A DNA stretch of 64,000 bases from Cobetia sp. L2A1 (GTDB lineage: Bacteria; Pseudomonadota; Gammaproteobacteria; Pseudomonadales; Halomonadaceae), in assembly GCF_009796845.1 (NCBI RefSeq), contig NZ_CP047025.1, positions 2,108,001 through 2,172,000 of the forward strand. Reading direction: 5' to 3'. This document shows positions 17,633 to 25,983 of the stretch, one piece after another. The first letter of the stretch is position 1; each line of letters starts with the position of its first letter. The notes under the pieces are model-generated. The model was not told where the DNA came from, ran no database searches, and worked only from the letters and a program-made list of their open reading frames with translations. Made by a program: the position numbers and the translations under genes.

Positions 17633-19242
17633 ATTTCCTGTTCTAGCTGATCGGCGATACGGAGAGACAAGGCCGCGATGGTCAGGGTGCAATTGACCGA
17701 CCCAACGGTCGGCATGCAGCCGGAGCTGGCGACAAACAGGTTGTCATGGCCATGCACACGGCAATCGCGGTCCACCACGGACTTCTTGGGGTCGTCTCCC
17801 ATCAGGGTCGTACCGCAGATATGCTGGTTGTTGGAGAATTCGTCACGGAACGCGATATCCGTGCCTCCCATCAGCTGAGCGATACGTGCATATTGTTCTC
17901 GGGTATGCACGGCGCTGCGCTTGACGTAATCATCGATAGCATAACGGAATTCTGGCCTCGGCAGGCCGAGCGCATCGCGTTTTTTTGATGGCGTGATGCG
18001 ATTGGACGGCTCCGGCAACAACTCATGGAAGCTATCCAGTTGCACATAACGGCTGGCACGATTGTCAATCTGGGCCTGCAGGTCGGCGCCCAGGCGCAGC
18101 GGGGTTTCCGACAACACCTCCGTCGTCATCTGCTGTGTACGCGCCATGTTGGAGAGGTGCAGCTTCTTGGAGGCGTACTCCTTGCGGAAGTCCCCATCAC
18201 GCCAAGTGATGATCGAGGTCATCTCCTGAGGCCCACGCCCTGCCCACAGCACTTCATCGGCCAGGAAGCTGACGCCGGTACCGGGGTGATCCATCAGGTG
18301 ACGCCCCACCATGTCATTCTGATTGCCGACACCATTGGGCGTATGTGCATTCACCGACATCTGCATCAGCTTGGGCGTTTCGATACCGTTGGCCGCCAGC
18401 ACAACCTTGGGCGCGCTCAGGCGATGTTCCTTGCCCTGCGGATCGAGATAGCGCACTTCACGGATCTTGCCGCTGGCATCGCTTTCCAGATGGTGCACCA
18501 CAGCATTGTCGATCAACTTGGCACCCGCACGTTCGGCCTTCTCGACATGGATGATGCCGGAGTACATCGCCCCGATCGGACAGATCGGCATGCAGTTGTT
18601 GTTGCCACAGCAGGTCGGGCGATCGTCGTACGGGCGACTGTTGCGCGCGACAGGTTCGGTGACCATGTCAAAGCCATGCGGATTGATCCGCTGACTGACA
18701 CGCTGCTCATTCCATGACAGCGGCAACGGTGCCATCGGATAATCAGCGCTGCGCGGGCTGCCGAGGTCAACATCATTCGGGCCCCATACCCCCAGCGCCT
18801 GCTCGGCACGGAAGTAGTAGCCTTCCAGGTCATCATAGGAAATCGGCCAATCCAGTCCGACGCCATATTCGCTTTTCAAGCGGAAATCGCTAGGCAGGAA
18901 GCGCCATGCAGACGCCGCCCAGTGCCAAGTAGTACCACCGACGGCGCGAATGTATTGCGCGTCATAGACCTGCTCGCCCTTCTGCACGAGGTAATTGGCA
19001 TTCTCGCCATACAGCATCGGGTGTGGCGCAGCCTTGCTTGCCGGATAAGGCCCCATGAAGTCCATCTTGTCGGCTTGATTACGGAAGCGCTCCACAATCT
19101 GCCAGCGCTGCATGCGAGGGCCAGCCTCAAGCATGATGACTGATTTACCTGCCTCGGCAAGCCGGTGGGCAATCAAGGCGCCAGCAACACCAGAACCGAC
19201 GATGATGACATCGGCATCATGCGAATGGGATTCCGCAGCCAT
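17629..19242 (-). CDS. GMC-family FAD dehydrogenase, large catalytic subunit (sorbitol/fructose/gluconate type)
   Basis: This flavoprotein oxidises a polyol or sugar acid at the periplasmic membrane face. It is 537 residues. The FAD-binding motif VIIVGSGVAGALIA is at residues 12-25 and the GMC C-terminal motif GSVNCTLTIAALSLRIAD is at the end. The NHICGTTLMGD segment supplies the conserved catalytic His region, and a Cys-rich stretch (TCCGNNNCMPICPIGAMY) in mid-protein matches the iron-sulfur-like region of fructose/sorbitol dehydrogenases. The Shine-Dalgarno GAGGAG precedes the ATG at 19242. It lacks its own signal peptide, so it is probably co-exported with the Tat-type small subunit. The exact sugar substrate is not readable. 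Confidence 0.9.
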   Translation of the reverse strand: MAAESHSHDADVIIVGSGVAGALIAHRLAEAGKSVIMLEAGPRMQRWQIVERFRNQADKMDFMGPYPASKAAPHPMLYGENANYLVQKGEQVYDAQYIRAVGGTTWHWAASAWRFLPSDFRLKSEYGVGLDWPISYDDLEGYYFRAEQALGVWGPNDVDLGSPRSADYPMAPLPLSWNEQRVSQRINPHGFDMVTEPVARNSRPYDDRPTCCGNNNCMPICPIGAMYSGIIHVEKAERAGAKLIDNAVVHHLESDASGKIREVRYLDPQGKEHRLSAPKVVLAANGIETPKLMQMSVNAHTPNGVGNQNDMVGRHLMDHPGTGVSFLADEVLWAGRGPQEMTSIITWRDGDFRKEYASKKLHLSNMARTQQMTTEVLSETPLRLGADLQAQIDNRASRYVQLDSFHELLPEPSNRITPSKKRDALGLPRPEFRYAIDDYVKRSAVHTREQYARIAQLMGGTDIAFRDEFSNNQHICGTTLMGDDPKKSVVDRDCRVHGHDNLFVASSGCMPTVGSVNCTLTIAALSLRIADQLEQEI

Positions 19243-19369
19243 GCAGGATTCTCCTCAGAGGAACATTTTTTAGACGTGAATCTTGATCGGGAAGTACCCG
19301 AGTCAAGTTGTCAGGAAGTTCAAAAAGCGTATCAGGGACAGCATCAGGGTCAGGACTGACGAGGCATGA

Positions 19370-19993
19370 TCACTCAGGACGCTGTGCCCAGAAGCCCGGT
19401 TGGTTAGGGCAATAGGTGCGGATGATCTGCACATCGCGAGGGCCGGCATACATGGCCGCGTATTCATAGGCGATGACTTCCGCCGCGGGATCATCAATTG
19501 CAGTGCCAACCGTGCCCAGCATCCAGGCTTGGAGGACACGTCGCACCAACTGCATCTCGGAGGCGTCGAGATCGTCTTCCTTCAGATAGTCACGCGCCTC
19601 GCCAAGTGCCAGCAACTTGTTCTTCAGGGCGGGCAAACTACCCATGCCTGGCACATTGGGGGCAGGGATACGCACCAATGCCTCAAAGAAACGCTCACCC
19701 AGACGTTTATCCAGCGTCTTGTCGCTCAGTAACCATGCTGACAGGAGCATGAACGCCTTGAAGGCTGAGTCATCATCAGACGCGGCACCGGATGACGCCT
19801 CTGATGAGGTGGCACTGGCCGCCAGTGCAGAAAGTGACAGGCTGGAAAGCGCCACCAATCCCAGCCCCGACACACCCAGCTTGAGCAGACGACGACGTGC
19901 CGGGCTGGTCGGCTCAGCGACTTGGGACGCTTCATGATGACCATCCTGGCGCATGGGGACATCATCCGAAACACTATTTTCACGTGGGGTCAT
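19370..19993 (-). CDS. Small subunit of membrane FAD dehydrogenase (FAD-SLDH family, Tat signal)
   Basis: This is the chaperone-like small subunit of the heterotrimeric dehydrogenase. It is 207 residues and starts at the ATG at 19993 with GGAGAG upstream. A twin-arginine signal is clear: ARRRLLKLGVSGLG at residues 32-45, a hydrophobic core and an ALA cleavage site near residue 57. The C-terminus (AYEYAAMYAGPRDVQ, then YCPNQPGFWAQRP) matches the small subunits of D-sorbitol and D-fructose dehydrogenases. The Tat signal probably carries the folded large subunit out by hitchhiking, as known for this family. It is the first gene of the operon, 127 bp before the large subunit. Confidence 0.88.
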   Translation of the reverse strand: MTPRENSVSDDVPMRQDGHHEASQVAEPTSPARRRLLKLGVSGLGLVALSSLSLSALAASATSSEASSGAASDDDSAFKAFMLLSAWLLSDKTLDKRLGERFFEALVRIPAPNVPGMGSLPALKNKLLALGEARDYLKEDDLDASEMQLVRRVLQAWMLGTVGTAIDDPAAEVIAYEYAAMYAGPRDVQIIRTYCPNQPGFWAQRPE

Positions 19994-20367
19994 GCAACTC
20001 TCCGAAGAATGAAAACCCGATAACGAGCTCGCGATATACCCTCAGGTAGCCACGCAAACATTAACGATGTATGAATAGAGGCAACTGTCTCGCATTAATA
20101 GACAAAGGTCTAATGAATAATGCTTTTCTGTTTCAACAATTTCATAGGTTAGCTGACAGCACGCCAACGGTATGAGAGAAAGATAGATACGTGCCCCAAG
20201 CACAACCCCGGGGTGGCGATGCTCTTTGCTCACAGGCATGTCGGCCACCACTGACAGTTTCCTGAACTCCACCAGGCCAGTAGGATGGCGCTATCAAGGT
20301 GGCGCTTGTGACATGCTGCACCCATCAGTCGCCATCGCTACATCATCATCTTCGAGGAAGGTCCATC
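19994..20367. other. Divergent intergenic region, dehydrogenase operon / lipoprotein gene
   Basis: I see no gene or clear operator here. The stretch 20040-20150 is relatively AT-rich and probably contains the dehydrogenase operon promoter. Confidence 0.4.
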
Positions 20368-20910
20368 ATGCTTCGCCAACTGCGTACTCCCCTTGCCCTG
20401 CTGCTCTGCACGGCAGCCCTTGCCGGTTGCGAAAGCGCCTCGCGCATGGCCGACAGCATCACCATGCCGGACTTCAGTTCGACGCCCGAGGTAACTCAGG
20501 GCGAACAACGCGTCGAACGCACGATTGCCTTCCCTGAAGCCGAATACGCCAAGCTTGACAAGACCGGCACCTCTGTCATCAAGGGCCGCATGTCTTATGA
20601 CTGGAAGGGGCAGACGGTCTACGCCAATGGTGATGGCATTTCAGTGGCACCTGTCACGACCTACTCCGCTGAAGCCGCTGAACTGGCGCTGTCGGGCAAG
20701 ACAGTAGAGAGAGCTGACTCCCGCGCTCAGGCGTATACCCATATCGTGCGGACCGACAGCAATGGCTACTTCAATGCCGGCAGCCTGCCCTCCGGCACCT
20801 TCTATGTCGCAGGTGTGATCAAGCTACCCGACGGCACGCGCAGCCCGCTGATTCTCAGCCAGGTGCAAGTCGGACGAGGCCAGACCCGTAGCATCGAACT
20901 CAGCCGTTGA
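20368..20910 (+). CDS. Predicted outer-membrane or periplasmic lipoprotein, unknown function
   Basis: This is a 180-residue protein starting at the ATG at 20368, with GAGGAAGG ten bases upstream. The leader MLRQLRTPLALLLCTAALAGC is a textbook lipoprotein signal with the modified Cys at residue 20 or 21. The mature part has a segment that reads like a carboxypeptidase-regulatory or transthyretin-like beta domain: RTDSNGYFNAGSLPSGTFYV. I do not recognise a named family. The next gene is an AraC regulator 84 bp downstream, but common function is not evident. Confidence 0.7.
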   Translation: MLRQLRTPLALLLCTAALAGCESASRMADSITMPDFSSTPEVTQGEQRVERTIAFPEAEYAKLDKTGTSVIKGRMSYDWKGQTVYANGDGISVAPVTTYSAEAAELALSGKTVERADSRAQAYTHIVRTDSNGYFNAGSLPSGTFYVAGVIKLPDGTRSPLILSQVQVGRGQTRSIELSR

Positions 20911-20994
20911 TTGCGCGCTGGTCGCCGCGCTCCATTACAGCACCAACACCGCCACACTTGTCCGCATTCACCGCCTGATGATGGCCATTGCACC

Positions 20995-21729
20995 ATGACG
21001 ACACTCTCACTGCGGGCCTATCCCCCGCAGGCTACCGTGCATGATCACGTGCATCACCAATTGATATTGCCGATCCGAGGACATCTCGATGTCCAGGTGG
21101 GCAGCCATCAGGGCACCGTGGTCACCGGGGAGTGCGTCATCATTCGCCCCGGCGAGTCGCACCTGTTTCATGCCAAGGATGCCGCGCGGTTCATCGTCGC
21201 CGATCTGGACTATCTGCCCGACAATCTCGCGGCATCTCAGCGGGTGGTGTTCTCGATCAGCACTCTACTGATGAATTACCTGCTGTTTCTCGAAGCCCAG
21301 CTGCAGGGTGAGATAGACAGAGAGATCGACCGGCTGTCGATCTCTCTGTTTCTCGGCCTGCTGGAGAAGCAGACCTGCGATCATCGGGTCGATCGCCGGC
21401 TATTGCGGGTACTGGATACCATGAAGGCCCAGCTTGGCCAGCCCCACGACGTCGCCTCACTGGCCAGGCTTGCTCACTTGAGCCCGACCCAGTTTCACAA
21501 GGTGTTTCGCGACAGTCTGGGGATCAGCGTCAAGCAATATCTGACTGCGAAACGCATGGAGCGCGCCCGCGCGCAGTTGATCCATACCGATCTGAGCGTG
21601 CAACAGGTGGCCGAGGCCGTCGGATATCAGAATCTTTCCGCCTTCTCTCGGCGCTTTTCCTGCCATTTCGGGCAGTCCCCGCGCGAAATGACACGTCAGT
21701 ATTCCAGTCTCACTCCAGCAAACGATTGA
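20995..21729 (+). CDS. AraC-family transcriptional regulator with cupin domain
   Basis: This is a 244-residue regulator from the ATG at 20995; in-frame codons before it belong to the gap. The N-terminal half is a cupin sensor (HDHVHHQLILPIRGHLDVQV, then GECVIIRPGESHLF). The C-terminal third has the two AraC helix-turn-helix units: DVASLARLAHLSPTQFHKVF and VQQVAEAVGYQNLSAFSRRF. It is followed by an EamA exporter in the same direction, with a large inverted repeat just before that gene, so control of the exporter is the simplest guess. This arrangement is typical of AraC-type regulators of amino-acid or metabolite export. Confidence 0.85.
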   Translation: MTTLSLRAYPPQATVHDHVHHQLILPIRGHLDVQVGSHQGTVVTGECVIIRPGESHLFHAKDAARFIVADLDYLPDNLAASQRVVFSISTLLMNYLLFLEAQLQGEIDREIDRLSISLFLGLLEKQTCDHRVDRRLLRVLDTMKAQLGQPHDVASLARLAHLSPTQFHKVFRDSLGISVKQYLTAKRMERARAQLIHTDLSVQQVAEAVGYQNLSAFSRRFSCHFGQSPREMTRQYSSLTPAND

Positions 21730-21834
21730 GCTGCCTTTCAGAACCCTTCCAGAATGCTCGATGTCATTGCTGCGCTGGCATGTGATGGTTTGCTTCTCTC
21801 GGCAGATCAGAGCGTAGTTTCAGCACAATAATAT

Positions 21835-21884
21835 CTCGCAATGAAGCGTAATCTCGTACTCACCGAGACACACTTCATTGCGAG
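21835..21884. repeat. Long inverted repeat in the EamA gene leader
   Basis: The arms CTCGCAATGAAG and CTTCATTGCGAG (12 bp, perfect) enclose an inner stem TCTCG / CGAGA with a 7-base loop. The right arm ends 9 bases before the EamA start codon and includes the only weak ribosome-binding-like bases, so it could act as an RNA switch or as a regulator binding site. Confidence 0.7.
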
Positions 21885-21893
21885 CCATTCATC

Positions 21894-23048
21894 ATGCAGC
21901 ATTCCTTCTCCCAGGCGCCCTTACGCTCTGCTCTGCAACGCCAGGTCGGCAACCTCTCAGTCCTCACGGCAGCCTTGCTATGGGGGACAACAGGCACCGC
22001 AGCCCACTTCAATCAGGGTGTCAGCCCGCTTGCAACCGGCGCCTTCGCCATGGGGTTTGGTGGCATATTGCAGGCAGTGCTCTCGCGCAGGATCCTCCGC
22101 GTTGAGCTGGCGATACTCGTCGCGCATAGACACCTCGTCCTGTGGGCAGCCCTGTGCATCATCCTCTATCCCCTGGCGTTCTATTCCGCGATGGAATACA
22201 CCGGCGTGGCGATGGGGACTGTCATCACCATTGCCACAGCGCCACTGGCGGCTGCCGCCCTGGAGTATGTGCTTGACCGCAAGCACGTCAGCCCTCGCTG
22301 GTACGCAGCCCTGATGCTGGGCATGGTTGGAGTCGGCCTGATGGCCATGGGCGAGACACGACTGCCTGATGCCTCAACGCCTGCAGACGCCTCTGCCATC
22401 GCGCAGGAAAGCCACAAGCTCATCGGTATCGGACTTGGCATTCTGGCTGGCGCCAGCTACGCCACCTACTCCCTTCTCGCGAGACGCATGATGCTGTTGG
22501 GTATCCACCGGCGCGCCGCCATGGGGGCGATGTTCGGCATCGCAGGAGTGCTGTTGTTGATCGGCCTGGCGGTCAGCTGTCTATTCATCAATCCTCGCCT
22601 GTTCGCCACGCCGGTGAATGCCACGGTCGCCGTGTACATGGCATTGATCCCGATGCTGTTGGCCAGCTTGATCTTCGGACGTGGACTCGCCTGCGTTCCC
22701 ATCAGCAGAGTGACCGTGCTGACCATGTTCGAACCGCTGGTCGCCGGACTGCTGGCCGTCATCGTGGTCGGTGAACAGTTCACCCTGATGGGCGCAGTCG
22801 GTATGGTGCTGATCATGACGTGCCTGATGCTGCAACTGCGTCCTCAAGCAGTGCAGGCCGCGCAGAACACTCAGCAGCCGGAGCTCGCGACCTGGACGGC
22901 TCCCCACACGGTAGCAGAGCCCCAACCCGACTCTGCAGACTGGGGTGACTCTGATCTGTGGAGCGACTCTGATGCATGGAACCAACCGGACTCTCCCCGA
23001 TCGTCAGAGACGACATCATCGAATGTTGGTGATATTTCGTCGTATTGA
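21894..23048 (+). CDS. EamA/DMT-family transporter with Trp-Asp-Ser-rich tail
   Basis: This is a drug/metabolite-type inner-membrane exporter of 384 residues. Two EamA repeats give about ten hydrophobic segments, for example NLSVLTAALLWGTTGTAAH at TM1 and VLTMFEPLVAGLLAVIVVGE in the second repeat, which are signature positions of the family. The last 65 or so residues are hydrophilic and carry a repetitive pattern, DWGDSDLWSDSDAW, that is not part of the fold. The gene follows the AraC regulator. The ribosome-binding site is weak and sits inside the inverted repeat at 21835-21884. A decayed paralogue follows immediately. Confidence 0.88.
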   Translation: MQHSFSQAPLRSALQRQVGNLSVLTAALLWGTTGTAAHFNQGVSPLATGAFAMGFGGILQAVLSRRILRVELAILVAHRHLVLWAALCIILYPLAFYSAMEYTGVAMGTVITIATAPLAAAALEYVLDRKHVSPRWYAALMLGMVGVGLMAMGETRLPDASTPADASAIAQESHKLIGIGLGILAGASYATYSLLARRMMLLGIHRRAAMGAMFGIAGVLLLIGLAVSCLFINPRLFATPVNATVAVYMALIPMLLASLIFGRGLACVPISRVTVLTMFEPLVAGLLAVIVVGEQFTLMGAVGMVLIMTCLMLQLRPQAVQAAQNTQQPELATWTAPHTVAEPQPDSADWGDSDLWSDSDAWNQPDSPRSSETTSSNVGDISSY

Positions 23049-23163
23049 CCGACAGTGGTTTCAGCACACTTTTGCAGGCAGTGGCCATGGCGTGAGCAGC
23101 ACAGGGCAGCTCAGAGAAAGGCAGCTCGGATCAAGAGACGTCCAGAGAAAAAAGAACAGCCCA

Positions 23164-23565
23164 ATGACGATGCCACGCGCCGATGTTGCAGCACCTGACA
23201 GCGCAATCGACATGGGCAGCCTCGCCGTTCTGTTTGCCGCGCTGCTGTGGGCAGCCTGTTCGGTGTCGCGCTGATCGCAGGCCTGGGCTTCAGCATACTG
23301 ACGGCAGACTCGCGTCTGTTCACCACACTCGGCAACACCAGCGTCGCGTTCTACATGGCACTGGTACCGATGTTCCTCGGCTATAACATCTTCGGCAACG
23401 GCCTGCAGACCGTTGCCGCCAGCAAGGCTACCCTGTTGGCACTGTTCGAACCGCTGGTCGCCGCGCTGCTCGCAGTCACCATCGTCGGAGAACAAATCGC
23501 TCAGCTGGCTGGGCATGGCGCTGATCGCCGCCTGCCTAGTAATCCAAGTGAAGCCACAGCGTTAA
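23164..23565 (+). pseudogene. Decayed EamA transporter paralogue
   Basis: An N-terminal fragment (23164-23274, ending SLAVLFAALLWAACSV) matches TM1 of the intact EamA gene upstream. In another frame from about 23247, the sequence SLFGVALIAGLGFSILTADS continues through YMALVPMF, LFEPLVAALLAV and TIVGEQIAQL, matching the C-terminal half. The middle, roughly 160 codons, is deleted. A second frameshift near 23500 moves the ending (LGMALIAACLVIQVKPQR) to yet another frame. It is therefore a tandem paralogue that has lost function. Confidence 0.85.
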
Positions 23566-23652
23566 GGTATTAAAAAAATAATGTTGACACCTTTAAACAT
23601 GACTACAACCCTAATAGAGATAGTCAAAAATCAAAACTATAAGGGAACGATC

Positions 23653-24618
23653 ATGACAAGGAAGTTGATAATATTCGGCAATGGACTTGGCATGGCTCTA
23701 GATAGCGATCATTTCTTACTATCTAGAGCTTTGGAAAAAGTGTGGAGCCTTGATGACTTCTTGACTGATGAACAAAAAGGTCTTATCAAAGCCTGTCTAG
23801 ATACAGACGAATGCCCAAGAGGTGAAGAGCAATTAGACATATTGCATCAAGTCGCATCACACTGTAATAGCTTAGAAACTCTAGGGCGTGGATGTTGTGG
23901 ATGGCTAAATAAGCATGGCGCTGAATTCCCTATAGTTACTGGTAAGTTTATCCACAAAACTGCAATTGAACTGTATAACTTTGATGGAGCTCTACCTAAC
24001 CATTTCGCTATGCCACTTTCAGAGTTTGTCAAATCTACCAAATCACATGTTGCAACGTTAAATTATGACAAACTTTTATATGAATCATTTATAAACACAG
24101 AGGTCCTCAAAAACTATGACAGTGCTTTGATAGATGGCATGCTAGGCAGAGGATTCGAGGCTGAAAATTTCAACAGAAAATATGGCAAAGACTTTGGCTA
24201 CTATATGCATCTTCATGGGTCCCCTTTATTTTTTGATGCAGATGCAAAGACCGTAAAAGCTCGGTTAAGTGGTCTATACTTAGCGATGGAAAGCTACGGA
24301 CCTCATATCGTATTAACTCATGTTAAGCACAAACGCTCTGCCATTCTTAATTCGAATGTACTAACAGCATACTGGCATCAATTACAACTAGCACTACATG
24401 AAGCAACGGAGGTAATACTATTCGGTTACTCTGGCCAAGATATACATCTAAATAAAACCATTCAACCGCATGTTATTGAAGGTGGCAAGCATGTAAGAAT
24501 TGTTGAATGGAGTGGCGCTGGAGAAGAAAGAGATCGAGTCGCATATTGGCATGAAATATTAGGTAGCAAGGCCACCTTGTTAAGACTAGACAGAGTATTA
24601 GATTTTACAGACTGGTAA
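23653..24618 (+). CDS. SIR2-like domain protein, candidate defence gene
   Basis: This is a 321-residue cytoplasmic protein from the ATG at 23653, with AAGGGA upstream; an in-frame start at 23581 has no such site. It carries the pattern of the SIR2-like NAD-binding fold: LIIFGNGLGMALD (residues 5-17, nucleotide loop), ATLNYDKLLYESF (134-146), YMHLHGSP (184-191) and EVILFGYSGQD (253-263). These match bacterial SIR2-like proteins that hydrolyse NAD in anti-phage systems, but enzymatic function here is inference. The gene is far more AT-rich than its neighbours, uses many AAA, AAT and TTA codons and stands alone after a pseudogene, all signs of horizontal transfer. No partner (HerA, Argonaute, TIR or STALD gene) is nearby. 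Confidence 0.72.
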   Translation: MTRKLIIFGNGLGMALDSDHFLLSRALEKVWSLDDFLTDEQKGLIKACLDTDECPRGEEQLDILHQVASHCNSLETLGRGCCGWLNKHGAEFPIVTGKFIHKTAIELYNFDGALPNHFAMPLSEFVKSTKSHVATLNYDKLLYESFINTEVLKNYDSALIDGMLGRGFEAENFNRKYGKDFGYYMHLHGSPLFFDADAKTVKARLSGLYLAMESYGPHIVLTHVKHKRSAILNSNVLTAYWHQLQLALHEATEVILFGYSGQDIHLNKTIQPHVIEGGKHVRIVEWSGAGEERDRVAYWHEILGSKATLLRLDRVLDFTDW

Positions 24619-24622
24619 TTAC

Positions 24623-24655
24623 AACGCCCAACGAGTCTAGGACTCGTTGGGCGTT
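24623..24655. terminator. Bidirectional terminator between the SIR2-like gene and codB
   Basis: A 15-bp perfect stem AACGCCCAACGAGTC / GACTCGTTGGGCGTT with a 3-base loop. It serves both convergent genes. Confidence 0.9.
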
Positions 24656-24693
24656 TCATATTCCTCCACCCTTCACATCATAGGCTCAGTCAC

Positions 24694-25983
24694 TCACGCC
24701 GCCGTCTTGCTGGTGACCTCCACAGACATCAGCTTGAGCAGTGCACCGTAGACGATGAAGGCGACCAGGACACCCACGACAGGTGGCATGAAGGGCGAGG
24801 CCCAGGCACACAGGCAGGCGATGGCGTAGGCAGCGAGCCCCGGCCAGTGATAGTCGACACTCGGCATCTCGGCGAGGCGCGGATACTGGCCTTTATGCCC
24901 AAGCCAGAAATTGGCCATGATGACGCCACCGATCGGCGGGATGAAGGTGCCGAGCAGAATCAGGAACGGGATCAACCATTCATACATGCCGAGTACCGCA
25001 AGCAATGTGCCGATGGCCGCGCCACCAAGAGTGACACGCTGACGATGCGGAGTGCGCAGCAGGTTGCAGCCGGCAATGGCGAAGTTGTAGATGGTGTTGT
25101 CCTGCGTCGTCCAGATATTGAGGAACAGCATCAACACGGCAAGGCTGACCAGCCCCTGGGCGATCATCACGTCAACGATATCGGCTTGCTGGTAGATCAT
25201 CGCGCCGAGTGCGCCGGTCACGACCATCAGGCCATTGCCGACGAAGAAGGCCGCCAGCGTGGCGATCACGGCAATCTTGGGCGAGCGTGCGAAGCGGCTC
25301 CAGTTGGTGGCCTGGGTGCCGCCACTGATGAAGGTACCGATCACGGCCGTGATGGCAGCCGTCCAGCTCATGGAGTCTGCCGGCACGATGGCGGCAAGCC
25401 CCGTCATGCCACCGATATCCACCATGCCGGTATAGAGGCTGAACAGAATGAACAGCAGCATGGCAGGCACGGCCACACGCGAGAGCATGTCCAGCCCGCG
25501 ATAGCCGACCATCGCCGTGAGACAGAAGGCAAAGCCGAAGATGACCATCAACGGTGTGGTCAGCCATTCCGGCAAGCCCAGCGTCTTGACCAGCACGATG
25601 GCGATGGTCGCCGTACCCCAGGCATACCAGCCAATCTGGGTGAAGCCGAGCACGATATCTGACAGACGACTGCCCTTCTCGCCAAAGCACAGACGGCCCA
25701 TCAATACCGAATTGAGACCACTCTTGCAGGCGATATAGGCCAGGGCGGCTGCATAACCGCCGAGCAACAGATTGCCGATCACGATGATCCACATCAGCTC
25801 ATTGAGCTCGAACGCTGCGCCCAATGACCCACCCGCCCACATGGTGGCAGTGAAGAAGGTGAAACCGAGCAGCACCATCGAGGTGGAGAGCAACCCACGT
25901 CGCGCCGACGCCGGCACTTCACTCAAGGGATAATCATTGCCTGATTCGCCGTCTGTCGCGGCGCTATTACCGTGTTCTGCCAT
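24694..25983 (-). CDS. codB: Cytosine permease (CodB-like, NCS1 family)
   Basis: This is a cation-coupled importer of cytosine, or another nucleobase, in the inner membrane. It is 429 residues, close to E. coli CodB (about 419), with twelve hydrophobic segments. Residues close to CodB include PLSEVPASARRGLLSTSMV at the N-terminus, the TM1 motif GFTFFTATMWAGGSLGAAF and LNIWTTQDNTIYNFAIAG in the second half. AGGAAGG precedes the ATG at 25983. A cytosine deaminase (codA) normally accompanies it but none is adjacent, so the substrate may instead be another pyrimidine or purine. The minus-strand transcript ends at the shared terminator. Confidence 0.85.
   Translation of the reverse strand: MAEHGNSAATDGESGNDYPLSEVPASARRGLLSTSMVLLGFTFFTATMWAGGSLGAAFELNELMWIIVIGNLLLGGYAAALAYIACKSGLNSVLMGRLCFGEKGSRLSDIVLGFTQIGWYAWGTATIAIVLVKTLGLPEWLTTPLMVIFGFAFCLTAMVGYRGLDMLSRVAVPAMLLFILFSLYTGMVDIGGMTGLAAIVPADSMSWTAAITAVIGTFISGGTQATNWSRFARSPKIAVIATLAAFFVGNGLMVVTGALGAMIYQQADIVDVMIAQGLVSLAVLMLFLNIWTTQDNTIYNFAIAGCNLLRTPHRQRVTLGGAAIGTLLAVLGMYEWLIPFLILLGTFIPPIGGVIMANFWLGHKGQYPRLAEMPSVDYHWPGLAAYAIACLCAWASPFMPPVVGVLVAFIVYGALLKLMSVEVTSKTAA

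Noticed and set aside
23653..24618. Larger defence island around the SIR2-like gene
   Set aside because: Neighbours are a transporter pseudogene and codB; no second defence gene, toxin or integrase is present, so only a single-gene candidate is claimed.
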